Part shown: piece after piece, positions 23,820-35,204 of the stretch
Numbering within the stretch: position 1 is the first letter of the stretch
Layout: each line of letters begins with the position of its first letter
Assembly (NCBI GenBank): GCA_033032175.1
Contig: CM065322.1
Span: 8,928,001 to 8,992,000 of the forward strand
Direction: 5' to 3'
Source: Saturnia japonica
Lineage: Eukaryota; Arthropoda; Insecta; Lepidoptera; Saturniidae
DNA: 64,000 nucleotides
Translations under genes and position numbers: made by a program
The notes under the pieces: model-generated
What the model saw: only the letters and a program-made list of their open reading frames with translations
Told to the model about the DNA's origin: nothing
Databases searched by the model: none

Positions 23820-24850
23820 TGTCGGTCTGTAAAATCAAAATAACAGCTTTTTACTAAAATATGCTAATAAAAGTACTAGCTGTACCAGCGGCTATGTACT
23901 CTTACTACCCGCGCTCCCGGTTATCTCGGTTTTTTTTAGATTTACGATTAAGTACCTACTACATTAATTTCATAGATCTCTTATAGTTTACTCAGCGTAA
24001 GCCATTTATGCGCCCCAAAATCATCGATTTTCCGAATTGGTTTTATTTGACCTTAAAAAGACTTACCAAAAAGTCAGCAAGAGCATATTATGTCTATCTT
24101 CTAACGATCACCCAGAACAAGCGCTTTTGTCTTTAAAATAACCGGGATCGGGGGTAGGACGATTCGCACGTATCCGATAAGGGGCCACCCATAAATTACG
24201 TCACACGAATTTCATGATTTTTTTGACCCCTCTCCCGTCTTTGTCACAGCTGGTCACATTAGTGAGATCCCCCCCCACCCTACCTAGTGTGATGTCACAT
24301 ATTTTGCAACACATGTTAACGTGAGTCATAAATTCGTGGTAATCCTATTATTTATTGTATACTCCTAAATTTATTTCTAAGAAACAATGGTGTACTTACA
24401 TTGTCGATAATATTCTTAAAGTCGGTAACTTATTTTTCTTCGTACTATAAAGGTAATAAGTTTCAAATAATCGAGTTGTAAAAGTTGTTAAATAAAACAT
24501 TGCTATGTTCGAGATACAGAAGTCCAATTTAATTTTTTCTCTGATTATTTTGACTAGAGGTTTGAGATTTAGTGCAACGGAGGTTTTGGGGCTTGAATGG
24601 AAGGGAACGCATTCTTTCGAGTTTGGGAGGTTTTCGACTTAAAGAAGTTCTAATGTACTTAGATATAAAATATTATATTTTGAAAAAATGTGATGTCACG
24701 AAATTAGGGTCCCCTCCCCACCCTTGTCACACTTAGTCGACCCCCTCCCGCCCCATAAACGTGTGACGTAATTTATGGATGGCCCCTAAACGGTATTCTG
24801 TGGTCCATGCGGGTGCAGCAGTGGGCACATTAAGTGAGAATTAAAGTTTG
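23820..24850 (+). mobile_element. Helitron-like repeat split by a MITE
   Basis: The left part includes ACTAGCTGTACCAGCGGCTA and TTTAAAATAACCGGGATCGG. The right part reads CGGTATTCTGTGGTCCATGC and GGGCACATTAAGTG. These match, in order, the terminal parts of the repeats at 7240 and 9970, but here 608 bp of another element lies between them. Confidence 0.5.
24181..24788. mobile_element. MITE with GGGGCCATCCATAAATTACG ends
   Basis: The left end GGGGCCACCCATAAATTACG and the inverted right end GGGGCCATCCATAAATTACG continue into TCACAC on both sides, an inverted repeat of over 25 bp with one mismatch. TAA flanks each side, consistent with the 3-bp duplication of PIF/Harbinger-type elements, although other classes could leave the same trace. 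C-rich tracts lie inside both ends. There is no coding capacity. Confidence 0.7.
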
Positions 24851-24898
24851 TAAACAAAGATTTTGTTTTTTAATATAGAATAACAGAACGCGGCTAAG

Positions 24899-25010
24899 TG
24901 CCTTAAACGCTCGCCCTCAAGCCCAGTAAGGATGTAAAAGCCGACAGCGGCTCTATTTTTGAATAGGGCCCCTCAGGTTAACAGTAAGGTCAGATCGACA
25001 AAAAAAAATT
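24899..25010 (+). mobile_element. Retroposon family Ret-A, 3' fragment
   Basis: CGCTCGCCCTCAAGCCC then AAAAGCCGACAGCGGCTCTA and AGGGCCCCTCAGGTTAACAG matches the 3' part of the elements at 10842-11662 and 50487-51096, in the opposite orientation, and runs into A-rich sequence as its tail. Confidence 0.65.
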
Positions 25011-25116
25011 GCGAAAAAAGAAAAAAAGACGTACAGTGGGTTCAGGACTTGAAAAATAGGGAGATAGGGAACGAAAGTCGGAATTCCGGTTTTATTTTTG
25101 TTTTAGGTAAAAAATC

Positions 25117-25370
25117 ATAATTCAAGTGTATCTATGAATCAAGTGGAGTGTTAGGGGTCGTGGCCATCATACACAAAGTAATAAAACAAAACCCCTCACA
25201 GTAATTTTCTGTTGGTTTTTCGCGTTTCGGGAACACTCGGTGTATATCTAGTAATCAAGCAGAGTGATAGGAGTCGCAAGCATCATACAACATATTAATA
25301 AATTAAACACTTTCACATTGCTTTTTTTTTGGTTTGTATTTGTAGGTAGTGTTTCGGGATCACCTAGTTC
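25117..25370. repeat. Two-copy tandem repeat of about 123 bp
   Basis: GTGTATCTATGAATCAAGTGG...GTCGTGGCCATCATAC recurs as GTGTATATCTAGTAATCAAG...GTCGCAAGCATCATAC, and each copy ends in a GTTTCGGGAACACT / GTTTCGGGATCACC block. Divergence is substantial. Confidence 0.6.
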
Positions 25371-25640
25371 AACTTTTTTATTGTGCAATTTCTTTATAAT
25401 GCCATACTTATTTCCTTAAATAAACAATTATTTCATGCATATTTTCTATATAAAACAGTTTCCCTGTTTCACACCTGCCACGGGTTCTGCAAGGGGTATA
25501 ATTTTTTTCTTTAATATACCACTGAATAATTTTAATTTTTATTAAAATGATTGGCTTATTATTTATTTTTTTAAATAGCAGATCTGGATTGTTTGAAACA
25601 TTTGTAAGACAGACAGATTTTCACAAAACTTATTTAGATA

Positions 25641-26087
25641 CTAAAAATTAAAATCGCTCTTTTTCATGTCTATGTAACCATAAGCACAAAAATCGTCAAT
25701 AATAGCTTTTATTATTTCTTTATATTTAATAACTGCCTTGTCTTTCTCTTCTTGATTTGTCCAAATATGTTTACTTCTAACATGACCTTCTTCTTGTAAG
25801 CCACTTGACAGCCATAAAGCGGTATTTGCTGTTATCAGACATGCTGGCCACACAACTCTCAAAGCTTGATCAAATGATTGCCTTGAATACAAATGTTGTG
25901 ATTCTAAACCAACTTCCTTCAACATTTGTTCAAATGTTTGATAATATATGTCTAATAGTTGGTAATAATGTTTTCCCCTAAGGTTAGTGTCAGTACTGCT
26001 GATAATGAGATATAACAAATCAAAAGCTGGACTTGACATGCGGGCTGATTGATAGTCAATCAAACATGCAGATGTTGGGATTCCATT
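25641..26087 (-). CDS. CHK-like kinase, exon 2
   Basis: The acceptor TTTCTTCCAG lies directly before AATGGAATCCCAACATC. The exon encodes NGIPTSACLIDYQSAR onward, 148 residues plus stop. Confidence 0.88.
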   Translation of the reverse strand, partial: NGIPTSACLIDYQSARMSSPAFDLLYLIISSTDTNLRGKHYYQLLDIYYQTFEQMLKEVGLESQHLYSRQSFDQALRVVWPACLITANTALWLSSGLQEEGHVRSKHIWTNQEEKDKAVIKYKEIIKAIIDDFCAYGYIDMKKSDFNF

Positions 26088-27339
26088 CTGGAAGAAATAT
26101 CATATTATGTATAATAAATATATTTTTACACATTATTATGACAATAATGTATTAAACCAATTCTACTCTTACTGAAAAAATTTCAGACCTTAATATAATA
26201 TTTTCTAATTTATTAATTCAGTTTCTGCAAAACCACAAGGTCTGATTTATTCATTTAAGAAAACCCAACTAACCCTATTTTAAACTTATAGAAAACAATT
26301 ACTCCAATACAACTCCTAGCACATTATTTTTTTTTAGCATGATACCAAATTTAATTATGCCAGTTTAAAAAATGTATAAAAATTGAGTTATTTGAGTGGA
26401 AGCTTCTATGTCTGTCGGATTTCACATCTCTAGAACCCTGTGACCAGTAAGCAATAAAGATTATCAACATTCAATAATTTTGAAAAAAAAAAAAAAGTTT
26501 AAATTTAAGGAAAAAAATTCTGTAAATCAATCGAACACTGATAAATTAAATATACTGATGGTAAAATATCTTACCTCATACTTAAAAAGTATATTTTCTT
26601 TCCATATATCACCATGACAAAGACATTTGCCATTTGTATCCTCAGCAACCAGATCAAAACATTTAGCACAGTTCATTTTCAATCTCTCCAAAAGAGGAAC
26701 ATACTCTGTCCCATTAAACTTCTGTAAAGCCTTATTCAACCTGTCTACCATTATATCTATATACCGTTTATTATTATTCTCCGTTAGTGGTACACAAATT
26801 TTTGCTATGTCCTCGTACAATGCATAGTCTTCGTTCCTTAGTATTAAAGACAGTGCATGAAATTTAGCTAAAGATCTTAATGAGATCGTTATATGCTCGA
26901 AATTTAAAAACATTTCTTCAGTAAATGGTTTATAATTTTCTCCACACATATTCTCTATTGCTATAACCTCTTTACAATATTTTTTGCAAACATAATAACA
27001 TCGTGGTATGATATACTGCGAAGTAAAATTATTTTTCTGTTGTATTTCATCATATTTTTTAAGCACAACTGTGTAAGCATATATTTCTCTTGCGAACATA
27101 TTAGTGAGGGCACCGCTGACTCTAAACAGCTCATCAGTCGGAGCTAACTTTAGAACGATATTTAATTGTATAAATCTACCATCTTTTTCACCTGATAAAG
27201 CCACAGGAATTATAACACCAAAATAGTTCTGAGCTTGAGCATCAAATTTTAGTTGCGAATATTTATAACTCTTGAAGTTACATTCGGTTGCAATATTCCT
27301 TATAATGGTGTCAATATAGTCCTGATTAAATGTAGACAT
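25641..27339 (-). CDS. CHK/EcKinase-like kinase, two exons
   Basis: The gene is join(25641-26087, 26575-27339), complement, giving 403 residues, the usual size for the insect CHK/EcKinase-like (DUF227-related) family. These are cytosolic kinases with a protein-kinase-like fold. Some phosphorylate ecdysteroids or other small molecules, but the substrate here cannot be read from sequence. Visible parts are an N-lobe lysine (IVLKLAP, Lys64), the catalytic loop CHGDIWKENILF (His242-Asn249) and the metal-binding Asp in LIDYQSAR (Asp266). A longer alternative frame starts at a non-ATG codon. The ATG at 27337-27339 (MSTFNQDY) is preferred. The splice joins two whole codons and connects the catalytic loop to the DYQ motif, as in relatives. 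No frameshift or stop is present. Confidence 0.9.
26088..26574 (-). other. Intron of the CHK-like kinase gene
   Basis: 487 bp, AT-rich, GT-AG. No embedded element is recognised. Confidence 0.8.
26575..27339 (-). CDS. CHK-like kinase, exon 1
   Basis: 255 codons from MSTFNQ to ...ILFKYE. The donor on the minus strand reads GAG|GTAAGA, phase 0. Confidence 0.88.
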
Positions 27340-27488
27340 ATTTAAAACCTGCAACTAAATAGATGGTTTGATATAGTTCAATAGAAAAAGATAAACGCAA
27401 TGCCATTCATTGTAAAAGACCAATTGCAAATAAATATTATCAACATTGTCAACCATACCAGGCTGTTGTCAAGTTGTCAAATGTAAGC
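27340..27488. other. Upstream flank of the kinase gene
   Basis: Probable 5' untranslated and promoter region on the minus strand. No clear TATA or initiator could be chosen. Confidence 0.3.
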
Positions 27489-27806
27489 TAGCGGTGGACG
27501 ATTATGAGAAATACTAATGAATCATTCGAATTATGAAGATAACTTTAGTTATTTCGATTATAGTCATTAGTAATTACTATTACATTGATAATGAGTTATC
27601 ATTCATAATTGAAGTACCATTAGTAATTACTAATGCTAGGTTACTAATTTGATAAAATTAGTAATTATTACTACCGAAAGACCTTTTTTTTAGCTTATTG
27701 TTATGTTCTTGAAAATAACTCTGTTTACGACTACGCTACATTTTTTAGCATTCCATTCTTCGTTTTTAATAGGTACCAGTCATCATCATAATCGCCCACC
27801 TCTGGG
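27489..27806. mobile_element. AT-rich palindromic repeat family (Pal-AT), copy 1
   Basis: The left edge GCGGTGGACGATTATGAG and the right edge CATAATCGCCCACCTCTG are inverted repeats. The interior is made of short near-palindromes such as CATTAGTAATTACTAATG and repeated ATTATGAATGATNCATAATT-like phrases. Relatives lie at 29097-29205 (right part) and 60331-60566. It is non-coding. Confidence 0.55.
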
Positions 27807-27811
27807 TAATA

Positions 27812-29092
27812 CAGGTGGGCCAGAAAGGCGTACGATTTTAAAAACACTTTTGCGTTTGAACCTTATGAGCGAGGGCTGCGCGGATGGTAGGGATGAGAAG
27901 CTCGGTTCTCGGAAATTTAGTCGCGATGGATCGCTTCACCGGAGCGCATGGTGCATTCTGTGTTAAACATTATTATAAAAATGGCGATTCGTGCGGTATT
28001 GTTCGACGTATATTTCGGCGTGAGTTTGGATTACATGACGTAAATCAGTGTCCGAAGGAAAGTGTGATTCGATCGTGGATCAGAAAGTTTGAAGCTACTG
28101 GTTCGACTCTCAAACTGAAGCCTGCGGGACGCCCAAGGTCAACAAGAACGGAAGACACAATTGAACAAGTTAGAGCTTCAGTTCAACGTAGTCCTGGTCT
28201 ATCGACTCGCAAGCGATCGGCTGAACTTGTGGTGTTGAAAGATTTCAATTTGCACCCGTATAAAATTCAACTTGTGCAGGAATTACTGCCAAATGACCCA
28301 ATTTTACGACAAGCTTTTGTTGAAATAATGTTGGAACGCTTTCAGAGTTTCAACAATATTCTGTTCTCTGACGAAGCCCATTTTCACTTAAATGGGCCAT
28401 CAATAAACAGAATTGCCGTTACTGGGCTGCAGAGAACTTATGTGCAAAACATCAAAAGCCTCTGCATTCGTCGAAAGTAACCGTTTGAGCGGCCATATCA
28501 GCACACGTAATTATCGGACCCTATTTCTTTGAAAATCAACAAAGGCATTCTGTCACTGTAAATTCCGACCGATACATAGCCATGTCAAGGGATTTTTTCT
28601 TTCCGCAACTGCAACAATTGAAGCCTATAATCGTGCGACGTGGTTTCAACAAGATGGTGCGACATGTCATTCATCTAATGCTTCGTTGGCGGCCGTAAAC
28701 AAGATGTTTGCTGGGAAACTGATATCGCGCCGAGGTGACATTGCATGGCCGCCTAGAAGTCCGGATCTAACGCCACCGGACTTTTTCATGTGCGGATACC
28801 TGAAAAGTAGAGCCTATTCCAATAACCCAGCCACGATTAACAAGTTGAAGATAAATATCCGAGAAGAAATGGCAGCTATTCCTCGCGCAATGTCTCAGCG
28901 AGTTTTTACCAATTTGAAGTTCAGATTCGAGGAATGTTTGCAGCGGGATGGTGCACACCTGAATGATGTAATTTTTAAGAAATACATTTCCCAGATGTCT
29001 ATTTTAATTGAAATAAAGATTTGTATGTGTATTGTATGTCGTTTTTTTTAATATTATTTTTTAATATTCGCGAATCTTTCTGGCCCTTCCTG
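27812..29092 (+). mobile_element. rosa-type (DD41D) mariner-like element, decayed
   Basis: The ends CAGGTGGGCCAGAAAG and, inverted, CAGGAAGGGCCAGAAAG sit between TA dinucleotides (27810-27811 and 29093-29094). The length of 1281 bp fits a mariner. It lies at the boundary of AT-rich palindromic repeat DNA. Confidence 0.82.
27926..29051 (+). pseudogene. DD41D mariner-family transposase, frameshifted
   Basis: Starting at MDRFTGAHGAF (27926), the first frame is open to 28480 and the second resumes by 28643 and runs to 29051. The N-terminal half has a helix-turn-helix segment (GIVRRIFRREFGLH, CPKESVIRSWIRKFEATGS) and the linker AGRPRSTRTED. Catalytic Asp residues are in ILFSDEAHFHLNG, WFQQDGATCH and SPDLTPPDFF. 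Counting from the second to the third Asp gives 41 intervening residues, the DD41D signature of the rosa group. The frame breaks after HLNG (about 28395), and there is a small in-frame loss near SAELVVLKDF. It is therefore inactive. Confidence 0.85.
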
Positions 29093-29096
29093 TACA

Positions 29097-29205
29097 TTAA
29101 AGGCCCAATTATGAATGATCATTCATACTCGAACTTCGATTATGGATTATCACTCATAATTGAAATATTTGGATTATGTAAATCAATCATAATCGCCCAC
29201 CTCTA
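29097..29205. repeat. Pal-AT repeat family, right-end fragment
   Basis: It runs from CCCAATTATGAATGATCATTC to CAATCATAATCGCCCACCTC, sharing the terminal motif and internal near-palindromes of 27489-27806. It lies immediately beyond the mariner. Confidence 0.5.
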
Positions 29206-31500
29206 ATGTCAAATGTCATTTCGGTCATTCATATTCAAAACTTCAAAAGTAAATAAAAACAAATGGGATAAGTAAAATTGCGTTAACTCGTTTTACTGCA
29301 CCAATTGAGTTGGCATGGTATTCTTTGAAAAATTTGAAGACGCATCAAACATACGTAAACCACACGCATAATTCTTTAAAAAAAAATAGAACAAATTTTA
29401 CTGAACGTTATTTCCATCAGAAAAAAGATTTGAGCTTCTCAAGTCTTCTTTTGCTTCTTCTTGTTTTAGCGTCGCAAAAACCACTTGCCAGTGTCAATTT
29501 TTTTAAGCCTCCGTAAAATTTTCCAATACAAAATGGAGTTTTGTCACTGACTGTCACTAGATAGGCAGCTGGCCGATTTCTAGGCTTTTCTACTAAATTA
29601 CATATATGTTTAGTCGCATTCATGCGCCAAAGATATTAAAGAGAATTAAACTGAAGAAGAAGCTAAAAGAAATAAATAAAGAAGAATCGTAACGCATTAA
29701 GAGTTATTAAATAAATTCGCAATAAAAGTGTTACTTCCTAAATTAAAATTTAAAACCATAAGATTTTTCCCTGTAATATAAACGTAAATATAACTATTAT
29801 CTAATACAACAGAATGTAACTAAACACAACAGGCAAGTATTATATTACAAGAAGATTACCTAAGTCTACAGTTTTATATGTACCTTACCTACTTTAAAAA
29901 CATAGGTATTACTATTACATATTACTCCAGTAATGGAGTGTAACAATAACGAGATCTCAGAACATAGAGCCTTGTGCCTGGATAATCTCATAACCTAGAC
30001 ATAGATTGCCCACATATGGAGAAATATATGTTTTCTTATTGCTAAAACTACCATCTTATTTGCTAATATTACTATGGTACACTGAACTAAATTATCTTTC
30101 ACATATATTTTTCTTTAACATTTATTAATTTTATTGATAAATAAAAAGTTTAAAATATTTTTTTGTGATGATAACTTGTTAGGTATGTTAGTAATAATGT
30201 TTTAAATTTACCATAATATATTTTAAGTATACTATATTTCAGTTTAGTTACATTTTAGAATAATTTGTAAGTTAATTTATATTTAAAAATTACTATGTAT
30301 AATAAAAATTTAAATATCTATATTGGTACTCATAGATTAATAATTGATAGGTACCTATATCACACTACTTTACTTTAATTTGTAAGTTAAGTGTAAATAT
30401 ATCACTGTATAAAATTAAGAAATTATCATTTATATCTTTATAAATTACAATAATAATTTAATAAAGAGTTTATAAAATCATTATTTGATTCTATAAATAA
30501 AAATGTAGGTAATATTTAAATTTGAACCTATTCACGTGCTCAACTTTAAATTGACATAAATTGAATCGTTTTTACTATCATTTGCTACTATTAGTATTAT
30601 TAAGTGGTACTCTTTTCTATCTTAAACCTCATTTCTGTATAAGTTGAAATATGTAATCATTTAGTAGCTATTATAATCCGTTTCGGATAATCGTAGGAGT
30701 CGCAAACAGATCCATCTAACTAATTACTTTACCAGCCGATATCCTGGTAAAGTTTTTTTAAGTAACAAAAGTGGCAAATGACAGTGTAGCATGCATAACG
30801 TTAAGTTATCGCTGATCGCACCACCTTCAAAATTCATACAAAAACAAAACTGTAATTTAATCTGATCTGGGCAGTTATTTTACTCCCTGTGAAATCAGAA
30901 CTAAAAAACCGGCATGCCTCGTGTACTACCTACCTACTTAACTTGTGTTGCAAGTCACACCTTTCAGACGGAAACATCAACGCGAGCCACAACCAAGCCG
31001 CGCGCCGAGGTAAGGGGTTACAAGGGAGGGGGCAATTATACTCGAGTGGTAACTTAATAGAGGTGACTGCTACTTTGCGGTAAAAATAAGTGTTACAGTA
31101 GGTATTGTTTCCTCAGTGGAACCTGTAAAATTTAAAATATGAAATAATAAGTACAAACTTTAAGTTGGGTGTGTAAGGGAATAATTTAATTTTAATTTAC
31201 CTCTTTTTCGTACAAGTCGTATTTTAAATAGAAATAGCACGTACCGTGATAAAACATTGGGCATGTGAGAACAGTGATGTTGGAATCGGGCCCCAGGTTT
31301 CGCTGCGCCCGCCAACGCGCTCTGATCTGACTTATTTCAACTTAGGCATCGTCACTTGCAGAGGATCTTTTCTGGCAGCCCATTTAATATTTTAATTATT
31401 TTTTTGTTCAGTTTTTTAATTAAACTATTATTATCATTTTAGTTAGATTTTATTTGAGTTAGTTGCGAGTACGTTGTCATCGAAATTGACATATCATATA
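29206..31500. other. AT-rich intergenic DNA
   Basis: No supported gene. The 29417-29623 and 30889-31083 frames are short and featureless. A GC-richer patch at 31255-31380 (CGGGCCCCAGGTTTCGCTGC) is unassigned. Confidence 0.4.
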
Positions 31501-31504
31501 ATAT

Positions 31505-31800
31505 TTTATGGGCGTAACCAGATCAGTCAGGACAGCAGGGAGGGTAAGCTTGTGGTAACCGTGCGGATGTAGAACGTTATTCCAGTCTACGTTTTCTCTC
31601 CTTCCTATGATATTAAATCCTTTTAACGAACAGTGAAGAGGTATTTCAGCCAGTCGACATGATACGATCGAATCGGTGAACGATGGTCGCCGTCGGTTTT
31701 GAACTTTACCATACTTACAATCAGATGCCTGGTCTAGTTAGCTGCCTCCCTAACCACATATGTTTTCATAATCTGCCTCCCTCTGGAGGCCCATGAACAT
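31505..31800 (+). repeat. Interspersed repeat remnant
   Basis: It contains GATGGTCGCCGTCGGTTTTG then TACCATACTTACAATCAG, a diverged relative of the patches at 5185 and 5895, followed by a CTGCCTCCCT duplication (31740 and 31773). Confidence 0.4.
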
Positions 31801-33045
31801 TACGAATCACATAAAGAGAATTATTATTATTATAAAATAAATAATTATAGGAACATTTAATAGTCATACGATGACAACGTAAATGCTTCGTATTTATATA
31901 ACTAACTAGTTTCTAATTAAAAGTATGTAATAACGGTTAGTATAATTGTGGTGTGTAATAACATTCTGTCTCAATTGTGCTCAACCATAGGACGCCTCAA
32001 GTCTCTTTCAAGTTTTGAATTTTTGATAACTTTCAAGTGGTTAAAAGCAACAAGGCTGCCTGCCAGCTGTGTGTTTTATTAAAAAGGAACTTTAATAATT
32101 TATATACTATATGGTAAGCAACAATCCTGCACATTATTTTGGAAGAAAGTTCACTTCCCAATGTGTATTTTTAATTTTTAAGAGATGGTAAATATTCCAT
32201 TTTAGATCGTGCATCACTTGCAATCTATTGGACGAAGTTGAATGTAATATTCAGAGTAACACAGGACTGATATCGTGGTAGAATCTAAGCTACATATCAG
32301 TATGCCTTATTATAGGCAATAAGCAAAAAAATTAAAACCAGAATATAAAAAAGACAGCCCACTTCTTATCCATATCCAAAACATGTAGTTCCCGTGGTAT
32401 ATCAAAAGGCATTTTAAAGTTAACAAAATCGCGGGTTCTAGCTATTTTTATTACAGTATCTTCTCTCTTTTTAAATATTACGAACGAACAGAAACTGGAA
32501 ATAAAATGAAATGAAGCCTAGTATTTTACAAAGGCCATAGGGCGATAAGCATAATGTATCAGCCCCAGAAGAATATTTGGATCATCATTTGAGAGTAACT
32601 TGGTACTAAAAGATGCGTTGATCCGGCAAGTTTAAGATCTTTATCTACTTTGGTTGTTGAATAAATGGAAAGAAAACAGAAAAATAATTGTTTCAAAAAC
32701 GGCTTGACTGATTTGAATGAAATTTGATCGATATATTTGTCTTAAAATACCCGGACCACCTGCAAAACTTGACACTTTATTTGATAAAGACAATATTACA
32801 CCGTTATTGACGAAGATAGCTACGAAAATTAGTCTTGAATATGATATAAAAGTACTTCTATGATATAAAGAATAAAAATTGATTCTGATTTAATCATTAT
32901 AGGAATAAATAATGATTATGTTGATGATTTTAAAACGCGAAAGCTAACTTTTCAAAATAGTTTATATTTAATTTTTGAATAAAAATATACTATATTATAA
33001 TAAATAAATTATTGTTACCATATTATTGTTTTGAATATTTTTAAA
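31801..33045. other. AT-rich intergenic DNA
   Basis: No supported feature. Confidence 0.4.
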
Positions 33046-33465
33046 GTGCAAAACTTCTTTAGCATCGTTGTGGTTTGAAAGTCGATGAAACGAAAAAGCG
33101 AAAGCGACAGTAAAAAGAGACAGACACATAAATTCACAAGATTTAATGTGTGAGAAAATGAGATAGGAAAGTTTTAGGCAATGGTAAAATAGTACAAAAG
33201 AGGTTTGTTGCCACGCAATAATGAATTTTATTACCTCACTAAAAAGGCACGAAACAACAACTTTTTAGACAAGACTTATGACATTCTGTTACTGATTGAT
33301 ATTGTGTTAGGTTACCATGGATATTTCAAATGTGCATTAATTGAAAATGATATTGTGAATAATGATTCTGAATACTTGTATTTTCATTTTCATAAACTTT
33401 AAATTAGTGTGTATATTTGATCATTTTCTGAATTAAAAAAAAACAGATGTAAAGGTTTCACTTCT
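33046..33465 (+). mobile_element. MITE family GAAGTGAAAC, copy A
   Basis: It shares with copy B the chain CTTCTTTAGCATYGTTGTGG, CGATGAAACGAAAAAGCGA, GTTTGTTGCCA-GCAATAATG, and TTTTATTACCTCACTAAAAA, and ends AAGGTTTCACTTCTACCACG. A 65-codon frame inside is shared in part by both copies but is not a known protein. Confidence 0.65.
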
Positions 33466-33945
33466 ACCACGTGTAAATTGTACACATAGTTTTTGATTGT
33501 TATTTGCCCTTATAAAGTAATCGGATAAGCTTCGCTTCAGTTGTCTCAAGGGCAAAAATATTGAAATTGTGTTAATCACGTTTAATGTAATTTAATGATT
33601 AACGTAATTAGTAGAGAATTATCACATTGCTAATTTACAAACCCACTTGAATACCTACACATTATTCACACATACCTAATACGTATTTTAAAAGACCAAC
33701 TTTGTAAAATCATTATTTTTATAGCTGCCTTTATGAGATCGACACGGAGTCACGTTTGAATGGAAATGTTCTCACGTCAGCGATCGGAGGCTGTGACAGA
33801 GGTCGTATGGAGACCGAGAGGACCTTCTCACACTGAATACTAACTAACCGTTATCTCGTATGGGAAATAACAGCTTATGAATCGCTGTGATAAACATAAA
33901 CCTATTTCAGATACCTATACCTACCTCAAAGATTTATTAATTTTT
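33466..33945. other. Intergenic DNA between two MITE copies
   Basis: AT-rich. No feature. Confidence 0.35.
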
Positions 33946-34840
33946 GAACTGAAAACTTCTTTAGCATTGTTGTGGTTTGAATGTCGATGAAACGAAAAAG
34001 CGACAATAAAAAGAGACAGACACATAAATTCATAATATTTAACGTGGGAGAAAATGAAATAGGAACCTCCGGGAAAGATTTAGGCAATGGTAAAATGGCA
34101 CAAAAGGGGTTTGTTGCCATGCAATAATGAATTTTATTACCTCACTAAAAAGTCACGAAACAAAAACTTTTTAGACATGACTTATGACATTCTGTTACTA
34201 ATTGATATTGTGCTAGGTTACTTTAGTCGTAGAATTGAAATTATTTCGGTTAGCGGCCTCTGTACAAACAACATGGGAATAATTTTGAATGATCAATGAT
34301 AAGAAATTACACCATTTCTAGTTCGTACAGAAGTAACAATAGAGGGTGCTAAAATGAGAACTGTAATAAAATAAAATTATGGATTCTGCAAATTACGTTA
34401 CCAAAGTAAGTACAAGTTTGCATTTTGTCACAAAAACTCCCTAGAGGGCGCCAAAATAAAAATATGTAAGTTGCAAATTCCAACACTACAAAAGTAGGTA
34501 CGAACATTGAAAAGTACGAATTTTGGGATGTCAAACAAACACCCTAGATAGTTCTGACAAGAGAGCGAAAATCTTGTCAGAAGATCCCACTTTGTTTAGT
34601 TATTAATTAGGAAAAGGCATCACAACAACCGTGGTGTTTTGTATACGTGTACGTATTATACATTTGTACGTTTTTCAGATGATATTCCAATGGATATTTC
34701 AAATGTGCAAGGTGATGCCATACTTGAAAATGATGTTGTGAATAATGATTGTGAGTACTTGTATGTACATTTTCATAAACTTGAAATTAGTGTGTATTTG
34801 ATCATTTTCTGAATTTAAAAAAAAGTGAAGGTTTCACTTC
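33946..34840 (+). mobile_element. MITE family GAAGTGAAAC, copy B (long form)
   Basis: It is parallel to copy A through GATATTGTGCTAGGTTAC, then has about 470 bp absent from copy A, then resumes at CAATGGATATTTCAAATGTG and ends AAGGTTTCACTTCTACCACG. Either another element inserted here or copy A lost this segment. Confidence 0.65.
34552..34582. repeat. Stem-loop shared with 60187-60215
   Basis: TTCTGACAAG and CTTGTCAGAA are perfect 10-bp arms around an 11-base loop. The surrounding bases (GATGTCA, ATAGTTCTGACAAGAGAGC, CCCACTTTG) are shared with the second site. Confidence 0.6.
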
Positions 34841-35204
34841 TACCACGCGTGAATTGCACACATGATTTTTTTTAAATTCACATCTCAAATAAATACTATG
34901 AAATTGCAACTTTAATATAGATTTTCCGAGAATTCCAAATAAAATAACAGTTTGTTTTTTAATACCTCACTTATGAATATTTACGGGACAGCGAGTTCCG
35001 CTATCGTGAATGAAATTTCTTCCAACATTTTTCCCTAACAATAGAACTTAACTGGATCATCAAAGTCACTTTAAAAGAATTTAACTGAATTAACTTCATT
35101 TGTACGGTTAATTCATACATTGTTATAAAGGAAACTGGATATTATTACAGAATCCAAATTAAATTGATTTTTTATCTTACTATACTATATTATTAATATT
35201 TATT
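34841..35204. other. AT-rich intergenic DNA
   Basis: No supported feature. Confidence 0.35.
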
